A stretch of DNA of 64,000 nt, from NCBI GenBank assembly GCA_023416335.1, contig JAEZHY010000101.1, forward strand, positions 16,474 to 80,473, in the 5' to 3' direction. Positions 60,962 to 64,000 of the stretch are shown here, piece after piece. The number at the start of each line of letters is the position of its first letter. Positions within the stretch are counted from its first letter, which is position 1. The notes below the pieces were generated by a model, which did not search any database, was not told the DNA's origin, and saw only the letters and a list, made by a program, of their open reading frames with translations. A program made the position numbers and the translations under genes. Source of the DNA: Pseudomonadota bacterium (GTDB taxonomy: Bacteria > Desulfobacterota > Syntrophobacteria > Syntrophobacterales > Syntrophobacteraceae).

Positions 60962-62371
60962 TCATTTCCCGATACAAAACTGCGAAAATATCCTATCCAG
61001 CAGGTCGCCGTCGTTTTCCCAGCCGAGGATTGCTTCGAACTGCGCTCGGGCGGACTGCAGTTCCATGCTCACCAATTCGCCGTAGGCGCCGGAGGCTATG
61101 AGTTCCTCGGCGCGCAGGAGCGCACTCCGGGAGTTTTCCAGTAATTCCTTCTGTCTGATGTTCGGCACGATTTCGGATCGGCAGCGTTCGAGCGGCCGCC
61201 TGATGAAGGTCTCGGCCATGTAATTCTTGAGGCGGTCGATGTCTGACGGGTTTTTGACGGACAGCCTGAAAAGCGGGGCAGGGCCGGCAAAGCGTTCCTG
61301 GACCCTTTCGATCGGAAATGCCGGGGGCAGGTCACTCTTGTTGAGCAGCACGATGCAACGCGACTTGCGCACGGCATCGTACACCATCTGGTCTTCGTTC
61401 GTGAGCCGCCTGCTGTTGTCGATCAGCCAGAGCACGACGTCCGCTTCGTTTACCGAGCGAAGGGTGCGCTCTATTCCGCACGATTCGATTTCATCGGGCC
61501 TCCCGCGAATTCCGGCTGTATCGAGGATTCTGACCTGCACGCCGGACAGGATGAAGCTGTCCTCGATGACATCCCTCGTCGTGCCCGGAGCGGCGGTCAC
61601 GATCGCGCGGTCCTTACCCAGGAGTGCGTTGAGCATCGAAGATTTGCCGACGTTGGGTTTTCCTACGAGAACGAGGGTGAGGCCTTCGCGCAGTACGCGG
61701 CCTTCGTCATACTTGCCGAGCGTGGACTTGAGGGGACCGAGCACCTCGGTGCGAACGGTCTCCATAAGGGACTGGAATGCCGGTGCTTCCTCTTCGGCTT
61801 CCTCGGGGAGGTCGTCGGCGAAGTCGATGAAGGCTTCGATGCGGGTCTGGGCATCGAGAAGCGCGTTGCGCCATTTTTCGATTACTTCGCGCAGGTCTCC
61901 GCGCAGGTGCCTGTTGGCGAGAAGAAGTCCCTGTTCGGAACGCGACCGGATGATTTCTATCACGGCTTCAGCCTGAGACAGATCGATCCTGCCGTTCAGG
62001 AACGCGCGGCGGGTGAATTCGCCCGGTTCGGCGAGCCTTGCCCCCGTGGAGAGTGCCAGTTCCAGGATTCGATTGAGGACCGCATAGCCGCTGTGGCAGT
62101 TTATTTCGACTATATCTTCGCGCGTATAGGTTCGCGGTGCGGCCATATAGCTGAGCAGGACCTCGTCGACCAGTTCTCCGGAAGAGGGGTCTCTGATCCA
62201 GCCGTAGTGGAGCGTATGTGATTTGAGCGCCTGATCGGGTCGGCGGGGCTTGAAAATTCTGCGCGCCAGATTGAGAGCTTCCGGCCCGCTGACTCGGATC
62301 AAACCTATCCCTGCTTCGCCAATGGGGGTCCCAATAGCGCAGATCGTGTCCTGAAGCAGTCTGACATCCAT
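60962..62371 (-). CDS. mnmE: tRNA uridine-5-carboxymethylaminomethyl modification GTPase
   Basis: MnmE (TrmE), which with MnmG builds the cmnm5 group on the wobble uridine of some tRNAs. The 469-residue protein has the N-terminal tetrahydrofolate-binding domain (AIGTPIGEAGIGLIRVSGPEAL), a helical domain, and the inserted G domain: VGKPNVGKSSMLNALL near 225 (P-loop), GTTRDVIEDSF, DTAGIRG near 272 and LLNKSDLP near 338. The C-terminal CIGK is the conserved Cys motif of MnmE. The ATG is at 62371, 19 bases downstream of the jag stop. It is followed by rsmG on the same strand. Confidence 0.96.
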   Translation of the reverse strand: MDVRLLQDTICAIGTPIGEAGIGLIRVSGPEALNLARRIFKPRRPDQALKSHTLHYGWIRDPSSGELVDEVLLSYMAAPRTYTREDIVEINCHSGYAVLNRILELALSTGARLAEPGEFTRRAFLNGRIDLSQAEAVIEIIRSRSEQGLLLANRHLRGDLREVIEKWRNALLDAQTRIEAFIDFADDLPEEAEEEAPAFQSLMETVRTEVLGPLKSTLGKYDEGRVLREGLTLVLVGKPNVGKSSMLNALLGKDRAIVTAAPGTTRDVIEDSFILSGVQVRILDTAGIRGRPDEIESCGIERTLRSVNEADVVLWLIDNSRRLTNEDQMVYDAVRKSRCIVLLNKSDLPPAFPIERVQERFAGPAPLFRLSVKNPSDIDRLKNYMAETFIRRPLERCRSEIVPNIRQKELLENSRSALLRAEELIASGAYGELVSMELQSARAQFEAILGWENDGDLLDRIFSQFCIGK

Positions 62372-62390
62372 CGTGAGCGACTGACGATTT

Positions 62391-63071
62391 CTATTCCGCG
62401 GTCTCGTTGTTGTTCGCGGATTTCTGCGATTTCTTGGTCTTCTTGACCGGGTAAATCACAACGCGCCGGAGGTTGCCCTCGCCCTTGCTCTTGGTCCTGA
62501 CGTCGTGGTCTTCTTTCAGTGCAAGGTGAATCACCCGACGGTCCTGCGCACTCATCGGTCCGGTTGTGAGCGGGCGGTGAGATTTCTTCACCTTTTCGCT
62601 CAATTGATGTGCAAGCTCGGTCAGGCTGCCTTCGCGTTTCGTTCGGTAGTTCTCCGTATCGACGACGACCGAAACGTTCTCGCCGGCCTGCTTGCTGACG
62701 ATCTTGGACACGAGGAACTGCAGCGCGTTGAGGGTTTTGCCGCGTTTACCTATGAGGAGACCGGAGCCGTTGCTGATGATGTTGAGATAGCAGTAATCCT
62801 CCCGCGCTTCCGTTTCCACAACGTTGGGAAGATCGACGTGTTTCAGTATCTCGTTCAATACTTCCTTGGCCTTCTCAGCCGTAAGCTCCAGAGTAGGGAC
62901 CTTTGCGGTGACCCGAATCTTGGCCTTCCGCGCGCCGACGATTCCGAAAATTCCCGAGGATCCCTTCGAGATGATCTCGATTTCAAGCTTTTCGCGCGGA
63001 AGCTTCAGCTTCTGACAGGCCAGAGCGATTGCGTCCTCGATGGATTTTTCTTCAACTTCAATTACAGACAT
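62391..63071 (-). CDS. jag: Jag/KhpB-type RNA-binding protein
   Basis: Jag (SpoIIIJ-associated, KhpB), an RNA-binding protein encoded beside yidC in many bacteria. The 226-residue product has an N-terminal Jag domain (VEEKSIEDAIALACQKLKLPREKLE), a KH domain with LLIGKRGKTLNALQFLV near 110 (GxxG loop), and a C-terminal R3H domain (RHxxH-like RRVIHLALKEDHDVRTKS). The start at ATG 63071 has GGAGGAGAGC upstream. It lies between yidC and mnmE in the conserved order. It may act with KhpA in RNA metabolism. Confidence 0.95.
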   Translation of the reverse strand: MSVIEVEEKSIEDAIALACQKLKLPREKLEIEIISKGSSGIFGIVGARKAKIRVTAKVPTLELTAEKAKEVLNEILKHVDLPNVVETEAREDYCYLNIISNGSGLLIGKRGKTLNALQFLVSKIVSKQAGENVSVVVDTENYRTKREGSLTELAHQLSEKVKKSHRPLTTGPMSAQDRRVIHLALKEDHDVRTKSKGEGNLRRVVIYPVKKTKKSQKSANNNETAE

Positions 63072-63131
63072 GCTCTCCTCCGTCATCTACGAGAAACGGA
63101 TAAAGTATGAAAATTAGCGGAGAGACAATCG

Positions 63132-64000
63132 CTAAGCGGCATGGCGATTGATCCAGTATTGCTGCGCAATAGATAGAATATTATTAACAAACCAGTATAG
63201 CACAAGACCCGCCGGGAAGTTGATAAAGAAAAAGGTGAACATGATCGGCATAATGAGCATGATTTTTTCCTGACGCGGGTCGCCTGAGGTCGGCGTCATC
63301 TTCTGCTGGATAAACATGGTGACGCCCATCAGAATTGTCAGGACAGGTATTCCGTTCAGTTCACCGATAAAGGGAAGGTTGACCGAAAATCCGATATTCA
63401 GCCGATCTGGAGCGGTGAGGTCGTGGATCCAGAGCATGAAAGGCTGATGCCTTAGTTCGACGGCGGAGTTGAGCATGCGATAGAGGGCGAAGAAGACGGG
63501 GATCTGCAACGCCATTGGCAGGCATCCGCCCATCGGATTGACCTTATATGTCTTATAGACCTGCATCAGTTCCTGATTCAGCTTCTCCCGGTCGTCCTTG
63601 AACTTCTCGCGGATCTGGGCAATTTTCGGCTGAATCTTTTTCATCTTCTGCATCGAGGTATAACTTTTGTGGGTCAGAGGCCAGAAGATGATCTTGATGA
63701 TGATCGTCAGGACGATAATAGCGATGCCGTAATTGTGCGTGAATGAATAGAACCAGTTAAGGACAACCAGCAGCGGTTTCGCCAGGAAGGTGAACCAGCC
63801 GTAGTCCACGGCATTCACCAGGTTGTGGCCGGCCTGGTTCAAACGGGCTACTTCCTTCGGCCCGCTGTAAAGCCTGAGCGAAAAAGTCTTTGTTTCGTTG
63901 CTGCCGAGTTCAAAAGGTTCGGTCAGGTAAACTGTCTGGATGAGCCCCGAATCCTGGTTGAGCACGCGGGGAACTATCTGATACCCGCTCTCGGACAGAG
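63132..64000 (-). CDS. yidC: Membrane protein insertase YidC, C-terminal part (runs off the window)
   Basis: The C-terminal 288 or so residues of YidC, which inserts and folds inner-membrane proteins alone or with SecYEG. The frame is open to the window edge. YSFTHNYGIAIIVLTIIIKIIFWPL is the first conserved membrane helix. KMKKIQPKIAQIREKFKDDREKLNQ is the cytoplasmic coiled hairpin. GGCLPMALQIPVFFALYRML and FMLWIHDLTAPD continue the core, and TFFFINFPAGLVLYWFVNN is the last helix. The visible N-terminal part is the end of the periplasmic domain typical of Gram-negative YidC, which supports a diderm host. Confidence 0.95.
   Translation of the reverse strand, partial: LSESGYQIVPRVLNQDSGLIQTVYLTEPFELGSNETKTFSLRLYSGPKEVARLNQAGHNLVNAVDYGWFTFLAKPLLVVLNWFYSFTHNYGIAIIVLTIIIKIIFWPLTHKSYTSMQKMKKIQPKIAQIREKFKDDREKLNQELMQVYKTYKVNPMGGCLPMALQIPVFFALYRMLNSAVELRHQPFMLWIHDLTAPDRLNIGFSVNLPFIGELNGIPVLTILMGVTMFIQQKMTPTSGDPRQEKIMLIMPIMFTFFFINFPAGLVLYWFVNNILSIAQQYWINRHAA

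Noticed and set aside
1..64000. tRNA and rRNA genes
   Set aside because: No cloverleaf with a GGTTCRANYCC arm, and no rRNA sequence, could be recognised by eye in either strand; a covariance search would be decisive.

Overview
The window looks like chromosome of a deltaproteobacterium (Desulfobacterota), most likely a Syntrophobacter-like anaerobe. The clues are the tripartite TRAP and GlcD/GlcF style oxidation genes, a full MoxR-DUF58-Bat operon, DUF3842 beside late cobalamin genes, the gene order yidC-jag-mnmE-rsmG at the right edge, and many GC-rich stem-loop repeats between genes. Species assignment is inference; no rRNA or tRNA gene was recognised.

Layout. 0-0.5 kb: start of a leftward amidohydrolase. 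1.2-8.4 kb: a rightward catabolic cluster (dctPQM, aminotransferase, FAD oxidase, Fe-S partner). 8.4-14.6 kb: an AT-richer insertion holding a four-gene leftward operon (adenine methyltransferase, double-GHKL ATPase/kinase, receiver-domain protein, unknown protein), bracketed by two diverged copies of the glcF 3' end. This is the best candidate for an undescribed system, probably defence related. 15-17.6 kb: a broken PD-(D/E)xK nuclease gene, then DUF29, DUF6882-like and HD-hydrolase genes. 17.9-24.3 kb: accessory genes, including a cytochrome c interrupted by a Gly-Pro-Asn-Pro repeat, IS remnants and a MerA-like reductase. 24.5-31.7 kb: the Bat operon. 32-42.8 kb: a radical SAM protein, an HtrA-like protease, an SDR, a binding protein coupled to a hybrid kinase, a YheT hydrolase, a PocR kinase, an MltD-like lipoprotein and a YbaK deacylase. 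42.8-50.5 kb: sparse coding with hicB and a damaged hicA, a sulfotransferase-like gene, a membrane protein, a degenerate kinase and a Cys/Met-type PLP enzyme. 50.8-54.4 kb: PAP2 phosphatase, DnaJ-like, moaC, dksA, birA. 55.2-59.3 kb: cobS-cobU-DUF3842, then a nicotinamidase-like gene and pncB (NAD salvage). 59.8-64 kb: rsmG, mnmE, jag and yidC, all leftward, the usual replication-origin-proximal housekeeping set.

How the genes work together. The 1.2-8.4 kb cluster can import an organic acid by TRAP transport and oxidise or transaminate it. The Bat operon couples a MoxR AAA+ ATPase to VWA and TPR proteins at the membrane. The two cob genes complete the nucleotide loop of cobalamin, and the two pnc genes recycle nicotinamide or nicotinate. 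Overlapping stop/start codons in the 8.7-14 kb operon argue that its four proteins are made together.

Non-coding DNA is unusually rich in repeats. One family is a mosaic of tandem perfect hairpins (around 0.6-1.0, 24.4, 43.8, 49.1, 54.5-55.1 and 60.7-60.9 kb). A second is a GC-rich MITE-like element with TTGCGTTCA ends (5.53-5.75 and 59.44-59.75 kb).
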